Positions 1-11,982 of a stretch of DNA of 64,000 bases are shown here, piece after piece. The translations under genes and the position numbers were made by a program. The stretch's first letter is position 1, and each line of letters starts with the position of its first letter. Below the pieces are notes generated by a model. It did no database searches, was not told where the DNA came from, and was given only the letters and a program-made list of their open reading frames with translations. Source of the stretch: Emergomyces orientalis (Eukaryota > Ascomycota > Eurotiomycetes > Onygenales > Ajellomycetaceae); contig MOWL01000068.1 in assembly GCA_002110485.1 (NCBI GenBank), forward strand, positions 1,302,001-1,366,000. Reading direction: 5' to 3'.

Positions 1-2
1 TA

Positions 3-128
3 GGTGGGAGGAATGACTCTATTTCCGAAAGGGCCATGGGCGCTCGACTGAATCCACAAGCGGTGCCGCTGCACACGCGTTCGATTTTCTCCACTGGTGA
101 TACGGCAATTTGCTTGGATAAGATCGGT
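3..128 (+). other. possible 3' part of an exon entering from the left edge
   Basis: The plus strand is open from the window edge to the TAG at about 168-170, and a good donor (GTGAGT) lies at 129 inside it. This looks like the end of an exon of a gene that starts outside the window. The roughly 42 residues match no family I recognise, and I could not place a following exon convincingly. It may equally be a chance open frame. Confidence 0.2.
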
Positions 129-539
129 GAGTATAATGTCCCCCTTAAAGAGTTGAAATACGCCAACTTTTGCTAGTATTTCCATCCCGAATGCCGTTCG
201 ATGGATTGCAATAGCATCCCTCATACCATACAGGCACGATACCGAAGAGATTTCTGGCATTGAAGGCTGAGTATACGTCGTAAGGGTCAAGGGCGGTAGT
301 GGATATTTCACTAGACAAAGCTTGCGTCCGCACCTCTATAAATCGCTGGGAAGGTGCAAGAGGTTTCGTTTGGAATGAGAGGCTGGGTTTCCATCGCAAG
401 TGGTGTCCTCGTGAATACCACTCGGGCCCCTTTTTTTCCCCATTCGATCTATCTCCGCTATTCGGCTGCTCCGGTCCAAAAGTCTCGCATAAAATCTTGT
501 GTGCGCAGAATTGCCCAGGTTGGGTCATTTTAGGATAAT

Positions 540-3500
540 ACCAGATCGAGCTTGGCCTCCCCCCCCCCCATATATATCAAACTTGCCACAGACATATGAA
601 TCCCCTGGAGCTAGCAGCAAAAGTTAAGGACGAATTATCGAATTTCGGACCCATTAAACGGGCTGTGCTTATTTAATACACAGCCACCGCGGTCGGCACC
701 TACCCCTAGTCTCGAAGCTATCCGGCAGATTTCTCTGATTTAAATTTTCTCCGCGACCTCCCTTATCCACTCCTTTGCCTCCAAGCTCTTCCCCATCGAA
801 AGATGTCGGTGTAACAAAAAAAAAAAAAAAAGCCGAGAAAGTTGCGCGAAAAAAAGAAAGAAAAAAAATTGGGCCAAAAAGAACCTAAAAAGAATAGAGA
901 ATGGTCTAGCCATCAGCTCGGTTTAGTTAGTTAGGGATCTAGCTTCCGTACGCTCTTTCCCGGAAGTGATTGCACTTGTTAAGTTGCACAATATTGTGTG
1001 TGGTGGAACAAGAAAGCCAATAACGAAATAGGGCTGTGCAACCTGTTCCCACCTTGAAAGTAGTATGCGTGCGTCTGCGTGTGCCTATGGGGGGGTCAAA
1101 GGAATTGAGACCTCGATTGAGAAATAGGACAAGGTTAAGGAGGAAGAAGGGTCGGGAGTGTTCGTGTTGTTTGTTTCGCTCCGCTGATCCGGTACAAGTT
1201 ATTGTCCTGCATTTGTGCCTGTGCATGTGTATTTTGATTCTTAGATGAGTGGTAATTCATACATATGGCGGGGATGTACGCCTGTAAGTATGGAAGGAGC
1301 ATGTATGTACACATACTCCCTAGCTGGGTGTAACAACAAGGGCTACGGATGATGTTAAACCATTCCGTTTTGATAGGCTCATGTCGACTGTCACATCGAC
1401 TAAGGGCAATCCCTCAAGAGAAAGCCACTCATTGAGCGGTAGTCTGTCCAGAGCGGTGTAATTAAGCATCCTGGCACCAAATGCTGCGTCTCAATGCTGG
1501 TCGAACTTGCCTTGTTCACTAACCAGATGTTTTTCTGCGGCATCAGTGGAAATACATACGTTGTGGCTATCCCCACAGACGGCCACGGCGGGCCTATTTC
1601 GGGGGCTCCATATCCAGAACGAGAGGAACTTTGTCAAGAAAAGTGCAGTCGCATATAAACCTGTGACTTGTTGCGCTCCTTTCATTATCATTCTTGGGGC
1701 ACTGGCGAATTGGATGGGTGTGAGGCGTGGTCTTGGTTCTTCCTGAACTCGGCGGAGAAACATACGCCGTATCTTTGGGCCCTGCTGCGTATTGCTTATT
1801 TTTCGCCAATATGACTAAAGGAGACGAATCTGTGCTTGGGTTTAGCGTGACTCGTTACCAACGCGTTTTGTTATTATTCTCTCAGTAGCGTTAGATGTGC
1901 TGTTGTGGAGCAGATGAGAGCAGTTTAGGATGAGTAAGGAAATGTGTCAACTGGAAGTAAGCTACAAATCATCATTGCAAACCCTGTGATGTAATTGGGT
2001 TGGTGAACAACCGATGACGAGGATTTAGAATGTTGGTGAAAGGCACATGTTTCAGAGGAGACATAGCAACTACAAGGGGTAATGGCCTGAACCAGTCTGT
2101 TTCCTTGAGCTGCAGTGCTGCCTCGCAAGATCTCGTGGATGTTGCTCAGATCAGGTTAGCCAGCTCAGGGTATGGAAATTCTTGATGGAAATGCCCGAGG
2201 AATCCCGGTTCTCACTGCCAGGAGCGTATCCTATCAACTCCGCCAAAATGACAATGAGCATGAAAGGAGATGCGCGAGCCGCCAAGTCATAATTTGAACA
2301 TGCAAGGAGCGTAACTTGGCCCTTTTCCTTACCATTTATACTAAATCGAAAATGGCCCAGCAACCACGATGAAAGAAATCGAGAAAAGTTGGGGATGGAT
2401 CACGGCCCCTGTGCCAAAGATGTTCCAGAATATTACAGAGTGAGCCTAGAAAAAGTAGTTTAAAGAGACTTTAAACGAGGCGTTACAGAGGGCGAAATTG
2501 CAAGGAAATGCCGCCAGGATTCTGCTCACCAAAAGCAGCCAGCGTGGAACCCGGCGTACCTTCGCCGTATTGGGCAAAGATGCCCCCACAAACCGAACTG
2601 TTTATGATTACTTGGGTTTATTTTATCGTCGACGAGACAGAAACATTGATGAAATTCTCCAGAATATCTTAATCTTCTGCGGCTGGCCCTTCGAACGATT
2701 TTCAATTGTGGGACTTTTGTTCCTGCGCAAACCCCACAACTCCAGCCCTAACTGGGTTCTGAACCTAAGGACAGGTCCCTTCAAACAACCTACTGTTTGC
2801 CCACATTGTGAAGTCATCAATAATTTTGAGAGGTCATGATGTGAGCGCTAGCCTTTGAGGTTAACAAGATTTTTTGTGATTCTGTATCCGCCATGACCAT
2901 GACGTGCAAGTGCAGAGATTCTTGTGCAGATCATAAGTTCAAAACCCAACGAAAACGGGTTGCTAACTTGCTGACCGCCTGCTGGCACCCAGTCTACTCC
3001 AAGTCTCCAAGTCTCCCGCCTAAGAAGGGCCTCGTTTCTTGGGCAGCATCATGATTCCCACCAATGACTGCAGTGAGGCAGTGCAGAATTAATCTGCGGC
3101 GCTGATTTGCTAGGGTGCTTAAACTTTGATCCGCCCGCGGACAGCAACCAAGGTTCTGCATGCTGCGCCTTCTTCCACTTCAACCTTGATCTTTGGGATA
3201 TAAAACAAAAAATAAAAGAAAAAAAGAAAAAAGGCAAAGGATGTACATTTCCAAGGCACGTTTCCTTGTGGATGGCAAAGATACTTCGGTGGGAGCAATA
3301 TAGTGATCGACAAACTTCATATGGATTCCCAGATTGCTCATACTTGAACCCGCATGCTCAACCATTAATGACAGCCCAGCGCCTTGGATGGAAATTAATT
3401 GTGCATGTTCCTCCTGCTTTTTGACAGCTTTGAGACCTCGCTGTTAGTTTTGCCAGGTTGACTTATTTGAAAAGATTCCATGGATACGGATTGACCAAGG

Positions 3501-4600
3501 ACTCTGCGAAGTTTCGGCGTTTCCCAATGCTCTGAGTTGCAATTAGGCGTATTTTTGCATGCGGCCAAGCTGCTCGTCGTCACGTACTTCGGGGCGTTAC
3601 TTGTAGAACTAAAAGGGAGAGCTGGTGACTACCGTAGTGGACTGACACGTTTGACAGTCGCCAAACTATCGAACCCCTGGACCAAGAACGGAGGAGGTCT
3701 AAAAAGCCCAAGGCCTTGCCTCAGGATATGTCTCTGAAAGAGTTGTAGAAGTCGTCAGTGCAATTGAACTTGGCATTCCCCGTAGATCCCAAACGATCAA
3801 AGGCCCTGGAGGCTATTCGTCCTTTGTCACTACTGGAATAAACCTGAGTTTCGTGAGAGCGGGTTTTGCCCACAGCCAAGAGCAGGAACTTTAGTTAGCC
3901 AGTCTTGTCTCTCCCTGAGTGTCTGCTCTTCTCCCCCCAACATCAACAACTTCAAACTCCTGCTCCAACTCCAACTCCAACTCTTCTCCCTCTCCCCCTC
4001 CCTCTCTGTGCCTTACTCTCCTTCTTTTCGACGTCTTCCTTGACCTCGTTTCGATTAATACCGCTTGATGGCCAGATATTCAACATTACCATCTCCCAAC
4101 CTATCGGCTTCCACCGCATTGACTGTGTGTGGGCGACCGCCTTGAGTACTCTTCCCCCTGAGCGGACTTGGGCCTGTCGGTATTCTGCTTCCTGTAAGTC
4201 ATTGAACTACGGCATTATTCTGACGTCTATCTACCATATCACCGGAATTTTCCTTGATATTGAGCCAATTCTAGTGGCAAAAGTCGGCCCCCCCCTAGAA
4301 TATATGACAGCTCCCCTGCGCGTTCTTTCAGCTATAGATCCCTCCAGCCCTTTCCAATTGCAATGTTAACCCTAATTTCTCTGTGCCAGCGGAAACCATC
4401 TTGAAATTTCTTTCTTCCTGTTTATTTATTGGCCTTTTCTACGCGTTTGCTCCTTCTCTAGCTTCACTCAGTTCGGCCATGCCACGCTCCAGAGTTGTAG
4501 TGATATAATCGACATTCTCGTGGCTGGTTGTCCGTGACCTCGTCGACTCGACCGCTTACACTATCTTCTTCATTCTGTCACGAATCTCTACATCGCAACC
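540..4600. other. long gene-poor leader upstream of the Ca2+-ATPase
   Basis: I see no convincing gene in this stretch; the short open frames lack family resemblance and codon bias. It holds a C-run near 562-569, a 7-bp inverted repeat (GGCTGTG 661-667 with CACAGCC 679-685), and a poly(A) run at 816-831. There is a CT-rich block at about 3905-4030 with a short CTCCAA repeat, of the kind found near fungal transcription starts. A GTAAGT at about 4194 and a pyrimidine-rich CTAG at about 4459 could bound a 5'-UTR intron of the downstream gene, but this is unproven. Confidence 0.5.
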
Positions 4601-7600
4601 ATGTCACAACCGCCAGGGGATGATGACCCCCTTCCTCCAGCAGGTAGTCCTCTACGACGTGAGCGTGCCCCTACTATTACAATAGATACCTCAGCTGTGA
4701 GCGCAGGAGGGCCAACCGAACCCCAAGGACCTCCAGATGGAACACAGCCTGCACCGAGGATCTCTACTGAAGATTCAGAGGAAGGACGCAGACCATCCGG
4801 CGAACCTTCATCCCCTACAGATCTCCGCTCTGTTCAGTCTTTGGAGGGAAAAGATAAGGGGAGCCGGCCAACTTCCCCCCATAATGTTTCATCGCCTACT
4901 TCAAAATGGCCCGAAGGCCAATCTCAGAACTTCTTAGCCGTTCCTGGTGCTCGATCGAGGGGAAATTCTGTAGACTCTGAGGAAGCGGGCACGTCTCCTG
5001 GTTCTCTTGGGAGTGATACCTATGTTGGATCCGCGCCTTCCGGTCAAGATCGCCCTTCACGAGATGTTTATCGTGATACACATGATATCACAAAGGATCC
5101 CGATGCGCTGAAGCCGGATCCTGGTACAGAGGATGATTTTGTGGTCGAAGACAATAAATTCGCATTTACTCCGGGCCAATTGAACAAAATGCTGAACCCC
5201 AAAAGTTTATCTGCTTTCTACGCTCTTGGTGGACTCGCGGGTCTTGAAAAGGGGTTACGATCAAATTGCCAGACAGGCCTCAGCCTTGACGAAACAATTT
5301 TGGAGGGGACAGTTAGCTTTGAGGATGCAACGAAGCAGAGCAGCATCATTGCTACGCAGGATCTGAAAATGCGCCCCCGAATTATGAGCATGAAGGTGGG
5401 CACCGATGCGAAACATGGAAAGGAACATGGATTTGTCGACCGAAAACGTGTCTTCAGTGACAACCGACTACCAGCAAAGAAGGCTAAATCTATATGGGAA
5501 CTTGCTTGGATCGCGTACAATGACAAAGTATTGATACTACTCTCGGTTGCTGCCGCTATATCTCTCGCCCTTGGAATATATCAATCCATCACAGCAGCAG
5601 AGGGCGAACCCAGGATACAGTGGGTAGAAGGAGTGGCTATTATCGTTGCTATTGTAGTCGTGGTTGTTGTCGGTGCTGCTAACGACTGGCAAAAGGAGCG
5701 GCAGTTTGTGAGGCTAAACAAGAAAAAGGAGGACCGGTCCGTCAAGGTTATCCGCTCTGGAAAATCCGTGGAAATATCTGTTTATGATATTCTTGCGGGT
5801 GATGTAATGCATCTAGAGCCTGGTGACATGGTTCCCGTCGACGGCGTGTTTATCGAAGGGCACAACGTGAAATGCGACGAATCCTCCGCTACCGGCGAAT
5901 CTGATCTATTACGGAAAATTTCGGGGACCGAAGCGTATCGAGCAATTGAAAACCATGAAAGCCTTTCGAAAATAGACCCGTTTATCCTGTCAGGCGCTAA
6001 AGTCTCTGAAGGTGTGGGCACATTCCTTGTCACTTCCACGGGTGTTAACTCTAGTTTTGGAAAGACCTTGATGTCGCTCCAAGACGAGGGAGAGACAACT
6101 CCTTTACAGACGAAGCTTAACATTCTCGCTACGTACATTGCAAAGCTTGGTCTTGCGGCAGGTCTATTGCTATTCATGGTCTTGTTCATCAAATTTTTGG
6201 CGAATTTGAACGCTATTGCAGGTGCCACTGCCAAAGGTCAAAATTTCCTGCAGATCTTCATCGTCGCTGTTACTATCATCGTCGTTGCAGTCCCGGAAGG
6301 ACTACCTCTCGCCGTTACCCTAGCGCTTTCGTTCGCCACAAGTAGGATGTTAAAAGACAACAACTTGGTGCGCGTATTGAGGGCCTGCGAGACCATGGGA
6401 AATGCAACCACGATCTGCTCAGATAAGACCGGTACACTAACCCAGAATAAAATGACCGTTGTCGCCGGCACAATTGGAACTGCTTCTCGATTTGGTGATA
6501 AAGCTACCCAAGACACCCCTGCTGAAAATGGCCATAGTCAAAACCCTCCGAATACGCCGCCAAACGATGTCTCCCCGGCTGAATGCATGGCTACGTTATC
6601 GTCTTCAGTCAAGGATCTATTAAAGCAATCTATTGTGCTAAACTCGACTGCCTTTGAGGGTGATGAAGATGGAATTTCAACATTTATCGGGTCTAAAACC
6701 GAAACCGCACTCCTCAGCTTTGCTCGTGATTATCTTGCCTTGGGATCTCTTAACGAAGAACGATCTAACGCATCAACCGTGCAGCTCATACCATTCGATT
6801 CTGGCCGAAAATGCATGGGTATTGTCATGAAGCTACCTAATGGGAAATTTAGGATGCTTGTTAAGGGCGCTTCCGAGATTCTCATTGCCAAATGCAGCAA
6901 AATTGTTCTCGATCCGGCTGGCGAGTTAACAGAAACGCCCCTCACGGACAGCAACAGGGCTACTCTGGACAGTATTGTGGAGAGGTACGCATCAAGATCG
7001 CTGCGTACAATCGGTATGGTCTACAGAGATTATGAACAGTGGCCCCCTCGCGGCGCCCCTACACAAGATGACGATCGTAGCCTGGCGGTTTTTGAACCAA
7101 TTTTCAAAGACATGGTTTTCCTGGGTGTTGTGGGTATTCAAGATCCGCTGCGTCCGGGTGTTACCGATTCTGTCATTCAGTGTCAAAAGGCTGGAGTTTT
7201 TGTTAGGATGGTCACCGGCGATAATCTGACAACCGCCAAAGCCATAGCCCAAGAGTGTGGCATCTTTACAGCTGGTGGAGTCGCAATGGAGGGGCCCAAA
7301 TTCCGGAAACTTGGTTCCCAGCAAATGAGCCAGATCATCCCAAGATTGCAGGTCCTCGCACGATCTAGCCCAGAAGATAAAAAAATATTGGTTACTCAAC
7401 TGAAAAAGCTAGGCGAGACCGTTGCTGTCACTGGCGATGGTACTAATGATGCCCCAGCACTGAAAACAGCCGACGTTGGTTTCTCCATGGGTATTGCTGG
7501 TACCGAAGTTGCTAAAGAGGCTTCAGCTATTATTCTCATGGATGACAATTTCACATCCATCGTGAGGGCCATATCTTGGGGAAGAACGGTCAATGATGCC

Positions 7601-9137
7601 GTTAAGAAATTTTTGCAGGTGAACATTCTCCTTAGCTATTTTGGTGGCCTTTCTAATAATTGGGTTCCCTTAGTTTCAAATCACGGTGAACATTACTGCT
7701 GTTATTGTCACTTTCGTCTCGGCCGTAGCCGATGAGGATGAGGAGTCAGTCCTTACAGCTGTTCAGCTTCTATGGGTCAACCTCATCATGGACTCGTTCG
7801 CTGCCCTGGCTCTAGGTAACTTACCTGCAATAGAATTTACAGCTTCCAACATGGCGCAATTTGAAAACTAACTCTTGCCCCAGCAACTGATCCCCCAACC
7901 CATTCCATTCTTGACCGGAAGCCCGAACCCAAATCTGCTCCATTGATCACGTTGACAATGTGGAAAATGATAATAGGACAGTCGATATATCAGCTTGTCG
8001 TCATATTCATTCTTAATTTCGCGGGGCAAAATATTCTTAACTACGATTTTGAGGGAGATAATTCCAAGAATGAAATCGGTCGCTTCAAAGCCCTTATTTT
8101 CAACACCTTCGTTTTTATGCAGATATTCAATCAATACAAGTAAGAATTTCATTCTAACAGCGCGTCAAACTGATATTGGATACTAACTTTATCATTTTCT
8201 GTTTTATAGTTCTCGACGAATTGATAATCGCTTCAATATATTCGAAGGAATCCTCCGCAATCGGTGGTTCATCGGCATTCAATTTATTATCGTCGCTGGC
8301 CAGGTTCTTATCATCTTCGTTGGTGGACAAGCATTCCATACGAAACCCTTGAATGGAGTCGAATGGGGTGTCTCTATAATCCTAGGTCTCTTGTCAATAC
8401 CGATGGCTGTTATTATTCGACTGATACCCGACGAGTTTATCCAGAAATTAATTCCCGAAATGTGGACCCGCAAGAAGACAGGCCCGCAAGTTCTAATCTT
8501 TGACGAGGATCTCTACGAATGGAATCCGGCTCTACAGGAAATCAAAGATCAGCTAGCATTCCTCAAGACCGTTCGTGGTGGACGGCTCCACCACCTGAAA
8601 CACAAACTTCGGCACCCGGAAACCTTGATCCCAAGATCCAGGAGTGGTTCGAGATCTCGAGATAGCTCTATCCCACAGACACCTGTTGACGGTGCCCAAG
8701 ACACCGTTTCCTCGGCGCCTCCGGGAACTCCAGAATCACGCTCTCGCAACGGCCGGTCGCGATCGAACTCAAATTTGAGACCGGCGGCGGTGATGGCAGG
8801 CGTGGTTGCTGGCAGTATTGGAGGTTGGTCGCCTGTGGGGCGGGGCCTAGGAGAAGCAGATTCGCTCAAGTTTTCACGCTCTAGTCGACACTCGGGTCTC
8901 GACCAGCAAAAGGGAATCGAAATCCATCCCGATACACGAGAGGACGACCCCATAATTGGCGACTACCCATTTTCCACCAGCATTCCTCCCAGCCAGAACC
9001 CAGACTTGGCGCCAGATTTCCCGCATGGTCCTTCCCACTCGGGTCCCCCGAGTCGTGGACGACGATCTACTTCTAGACAGTCAAGACAGTCATCTAATAA
9101 TAATGCCCCCCCAAGCCCAGCCGCTCCACCGTCCTAA
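4601..9137 (+). CDS. PMC1: P2B-type calcium-transporting ATPase, PMC1/PMCA-like (vacuolar Ca2+ pump)
   Basis: Four exons: 4601-7618, 7674-7815, 7884-8139, 8210-9137, encoding 1447 aa. It pumps Ca2+ out of the cytosol by ATP hydrolysis; fungal homologues sit mainly on the vacuole. Visible P-type motifs are the TGES actuator loop (about residues 431-434), the PEGLPL calcium-site motif of P2B pumps (about 565), the DKTGTLT phosphorylation site (Asp about 608) and the TGDGTNDAP hinge (about 944-952). The long Ser/Pro-rich N-tail and the Ser/Arg-rich C-tail (from about residue 1270) are low-complexity and probably regulatory. The ATG follows CAACC, a good start context. Introns 1-3 are 55, 68 and 70 nt; intron 2 has a CTAAC branch site. 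The first splice restores the conserved transition into transmembrane segment 5-6. Which membrane it occupies is inferred from family, not shown. Confidence 0.95.
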
Positions 9138-10205
9138 GCCCCAACAATATCGGTTGGTAATAGAAACACCTGTTATTCTTCCCACAAAACTTAACCCTGC
9201 TCGTTTATCTTATACTACATTTGCCATGTTCCATTGCTGCTGGCAACCTCTTAATAGTCCTAGGTTGAGCCTAGAGTCATATTACATTCCACACTAGCAC
9301 TAAATGCCACTTTGAGTCGGACTTCAATCGATAATGGAATGCGCGTTTGGGCTTACCGAAAAATTCTTGTTTGTCAAAATGAAAAGATAAAGAAGAAAAA
9401 AGTGCAGCACAACATTTGCATAAGCATGGTGTGTGGGTTGGGGAATGTTTTTATTCTAATTCTTCTTTGCTTCTCGTTTCGTTTCCCTTTGTTTCTGATG
9501 GAGGCGAGTATTTTTTATTTTATTTTTCATCTCAGCTGCACCAGCCATCGTTTATTTCCCTATGTTACATTTATCATGCCTTTAGTCCTGACACACGCCT
9601 CGTTAGACCGTCTTTGACTTTGCTCACTTTTTTATCCTTTTCATATTTATCCTTTTTTGTTTATCCCCCATCTAGCCGCGGGTGTTGTTTTTTTTTTTCT
9701 CCACATTCCGCCTCGCACTGGGCCTTGCAGCTTATTCTGCTTGCTTTCACAACATCACTTCTGTCCCACCCACCTCACTTCTTATTTCCTATTCTCTTTT
9801 CCCTTCCAATTATTTTCCTTATAATAGTAAATATCTAGCCTCTTCGTTTTCTTTTTCTCTTTCTCTTATTTTTTTATTATTTTCTATCCTCCCTCAGGTG
9901 CTCCCTTGGTGAACTTTGTAGACAGCGGGGGAACGCTGTTTTTCTTCCCATTTCTTCTGAAATCTGTGGGTTCTCAGCTGACTGCCTCTTCACTGATTGT
10001 TTTGGGTCTCCTACTTTCTGTTTCCACGATCATCGCTTGGATCCGCTCCTTCTCTTTATTTCACTTGTTTCCCGTATCGGCGTTGGTGGGATGTGTTTGT
10101 ATGGGTACTCCTGTGTTTTCGCTTTTTCTCCTTCTCTCATCTTTCGTTTTCTATTTTTTATTTGTACTCTTATCTATAGACATTTGGGTGTGTATCGAGA
10201 AATAA
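9138..10205. other. intergenic, strongly T/C-rich top strand
   Basis: This is the 3' flank of the Ca2+-ATPase. From about 9420 to 10200 the plus strand is clearly pyrimidine-rich with many T-runs. This opens several hydrophobic reading frames, such as 9906-10205, that I read as composition artefacts. It could be an old CT-rich promoter whose gene was lost, but nothing shows that. Confidence 0.4.
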
Positions 10206-10425
10206 GGAATTCATAATAAGTCAGTTGAGAAAATCTCACGCTCTCTAATGATTTTCTGTATGGGTTGTTCTGACAGATTCTGAGAGAACTCTGTTGTGCA
10301 CCCATTGCCATGGTAGAGAGCCTGTCTTTTATTACTACTTCTGCTGATATCTCTTAGTCTACTGCTCTATTTCATCTTTTTTTATATTTATTATTAGTTT
10401 TTAACTCTATAATGATATAATCTTT
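10206..10425. repeat. AT-rich, CpG-poor decayed repeat, left part
   Basis: The base composition changes here to AT-rich, TG/CA-rich and nearly CpG-free, before the LINE target-site duplication begins. The same texture resumes right of the LINE at 19087. I infer that the LINE inserted into an older, already mutated repeat. No protein family is recognisable. Confidence 0.4.
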
Positions 10426-10440
10426 ATAATATGAATAGAA
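10426..10440. repeat. left copy of 15-bp target-site duplication
   Basis: The 15 bases ATAATATGAATAGAA occur here and again at 19072-19086, exactly flanking the whole LINE tandem. Length and position fit a duplication made by target-primed reverse transcription. Confidence 0.75.
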
Positions 10441-10596
10441 GGTTAGCAAACAGTTCATTTTCTATTCTATATATACAAAAGTCGATTCTCTCTTGGATTA
10501 TTGAATAAGAAACAGGGTCAAAAACAATCAAACACACGGGAAAAACACTATTAAGAATAGAAAGAGAGCATCAGGCATTCTTTACACATCATTACA

Positions 10597-11982
10597 ATGG
10601 CATTGGATGTGGGGGAGGTGGTTATGGCGGAAGATGGCATGTGTGAGGCTCAACATGTGCCAGAGATGAAAAACTCTGCGACACAGAAAACAAAGATAAA
10701 CAGTTTAGCAACAGCAATTCAAACACTAGCTGCGATCCTTGAAGAGGGAGAGAAGAATGAGAAAGTGAATAATAAAAATAAAGAGTATTTACAGAAGACA
10801 TTGAAAGCAGTGCAAGAAGTGAAGATGGAACTGTGTGATCAGCTTCTGAAGAGAATGAAACATGCAATTGATGCATCAAAACAGCAGAAATTGTGAGACA
10901 AGCTCAACAGAGCACTCTCATGAGCAGCAATAGCAGCCAGAGAGGAGACAACAGTTAAAACCATATCAACCAGAACACTGTGAGAGATAGTCATTACTCA
11001 ACAAAACTGTGATGCTATGCCAGAGACAGAACACACACCAGAAATGATTGTTAAATGAGCGAATGAGGCCATCAAAGAGATAACCAAGGGCAAAGTGGTG
11101 GCAGCAAGGCACATGCCAAGCGGAGACATGATTTTGATGATGAACACACAGGACATCAAGGCAGAGCTTGCAGCAGATGATAGCTGGATGCGTGAATGGG
11201 GAGACAAAGCGCGCATGAAGCAGGAGATGTATGCAGTACTAGTCAAAGATGCTTCTATGAGAGTCATTGACTGGAGCAGCTCTGAGTACACCATTGAGAG
11301 CATCTACAAGCAGAATACAGCACTACACTGCAAGATGCTGATACACAAGATGAACAAAATGATGGTTAGACAACAGAAATCACATGACAGTATAATCATC
11401 AATGTTGCTGCACCTCACCAGGCCAATGCACTGGTGGACAATGGACTCGTTCTAGGCAATGAATATTGCACAGTTGAAATATTTCACAGAGAGGCCAGGG
11501 TCACACAATGCTACAAGTGTCAACAGTATGGACATATAGCTCGCTTCTGCAGAAGAGAGAAAACCTGTGGTCACTGTGCACAAAAAGATCATGATAACAA
11601 GGCCTGCAAAGGAGCAGCAGAAGGCAGCAGACTCAAGTGCAGTAACTGTGGTGATAGTCATGCAGCATGGCACTCAAACTGCTCAGAGAGAAGACTGAAA
11701 GCCAAAAGTGCTAAAGAGACACTGATTGAACACCCCAAGCACTTCAATATAAGAGCATCAGATGCAGATGGATTTAGCTTTCCACACAAATGGAACAGGC
11801 CTCTGAATGAGGACTTCATAGAACCCCCACGAAGAGCAGGAAGACCAACAGATGTATCAAGAGCAGAAGCACAACAATGAGAAGCTATGACAAGCTTCAT
11901 TCAAGCAGCAAGTGATTCAGTAACACTGGAGACATCAACACAGAACAGCAGCTTGCAGAATAATCACATGAATGAATCATGA
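10597..11982 (+). pseudogene. LINE copy 1 ORF1, gag-like nucleic-acid-binding protein, broken
   Basis: One reading frame runs from the ATG at 10597 to the TGA at 11980-11982 but is interrupted by several TGA codons, for example at 10894-10896 and 11878-11880. Three cysteine-histidine zinc knuckles of retrotransposon gag type lie at about 11510-11700, with patterns CX2CX4HX4C, CX2CX3HX4C and a third related one. ORF1 proteins of LINEs coat the element RNA. The frame's terminal TGA overlaps the ORF2 start codon as ATGA. Confidence 0.85.

Noticed and set aside
145..528. 127-codon minus-strand open frame
   Set aside because: No family resemblance, overlaps other random frames, and composition is not coding-like.
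3739..3840. Short plus-strand frame resembling a helix-turn-helix transposase start
   Set aside because: Too short, no flanking transposase sequence or terminal repeats, and similarity is only a few residues.
3905..4369. 154-codon plus-strand open frame before the Ca2+-ATPase
   Set aside because: Driven by the CT-rich promoter tract (Pro/Leu/Ser repeats); most likely 5'-UTR, possibly with a UTR intron.
9906..10205. Hydrophobic 99-codon open frame
   Set aside because: It lies in a strongly T-rich block; Phe/Leu/Ser-rich frames are expected there by composition, and there is no homologue, splice structure or start context.
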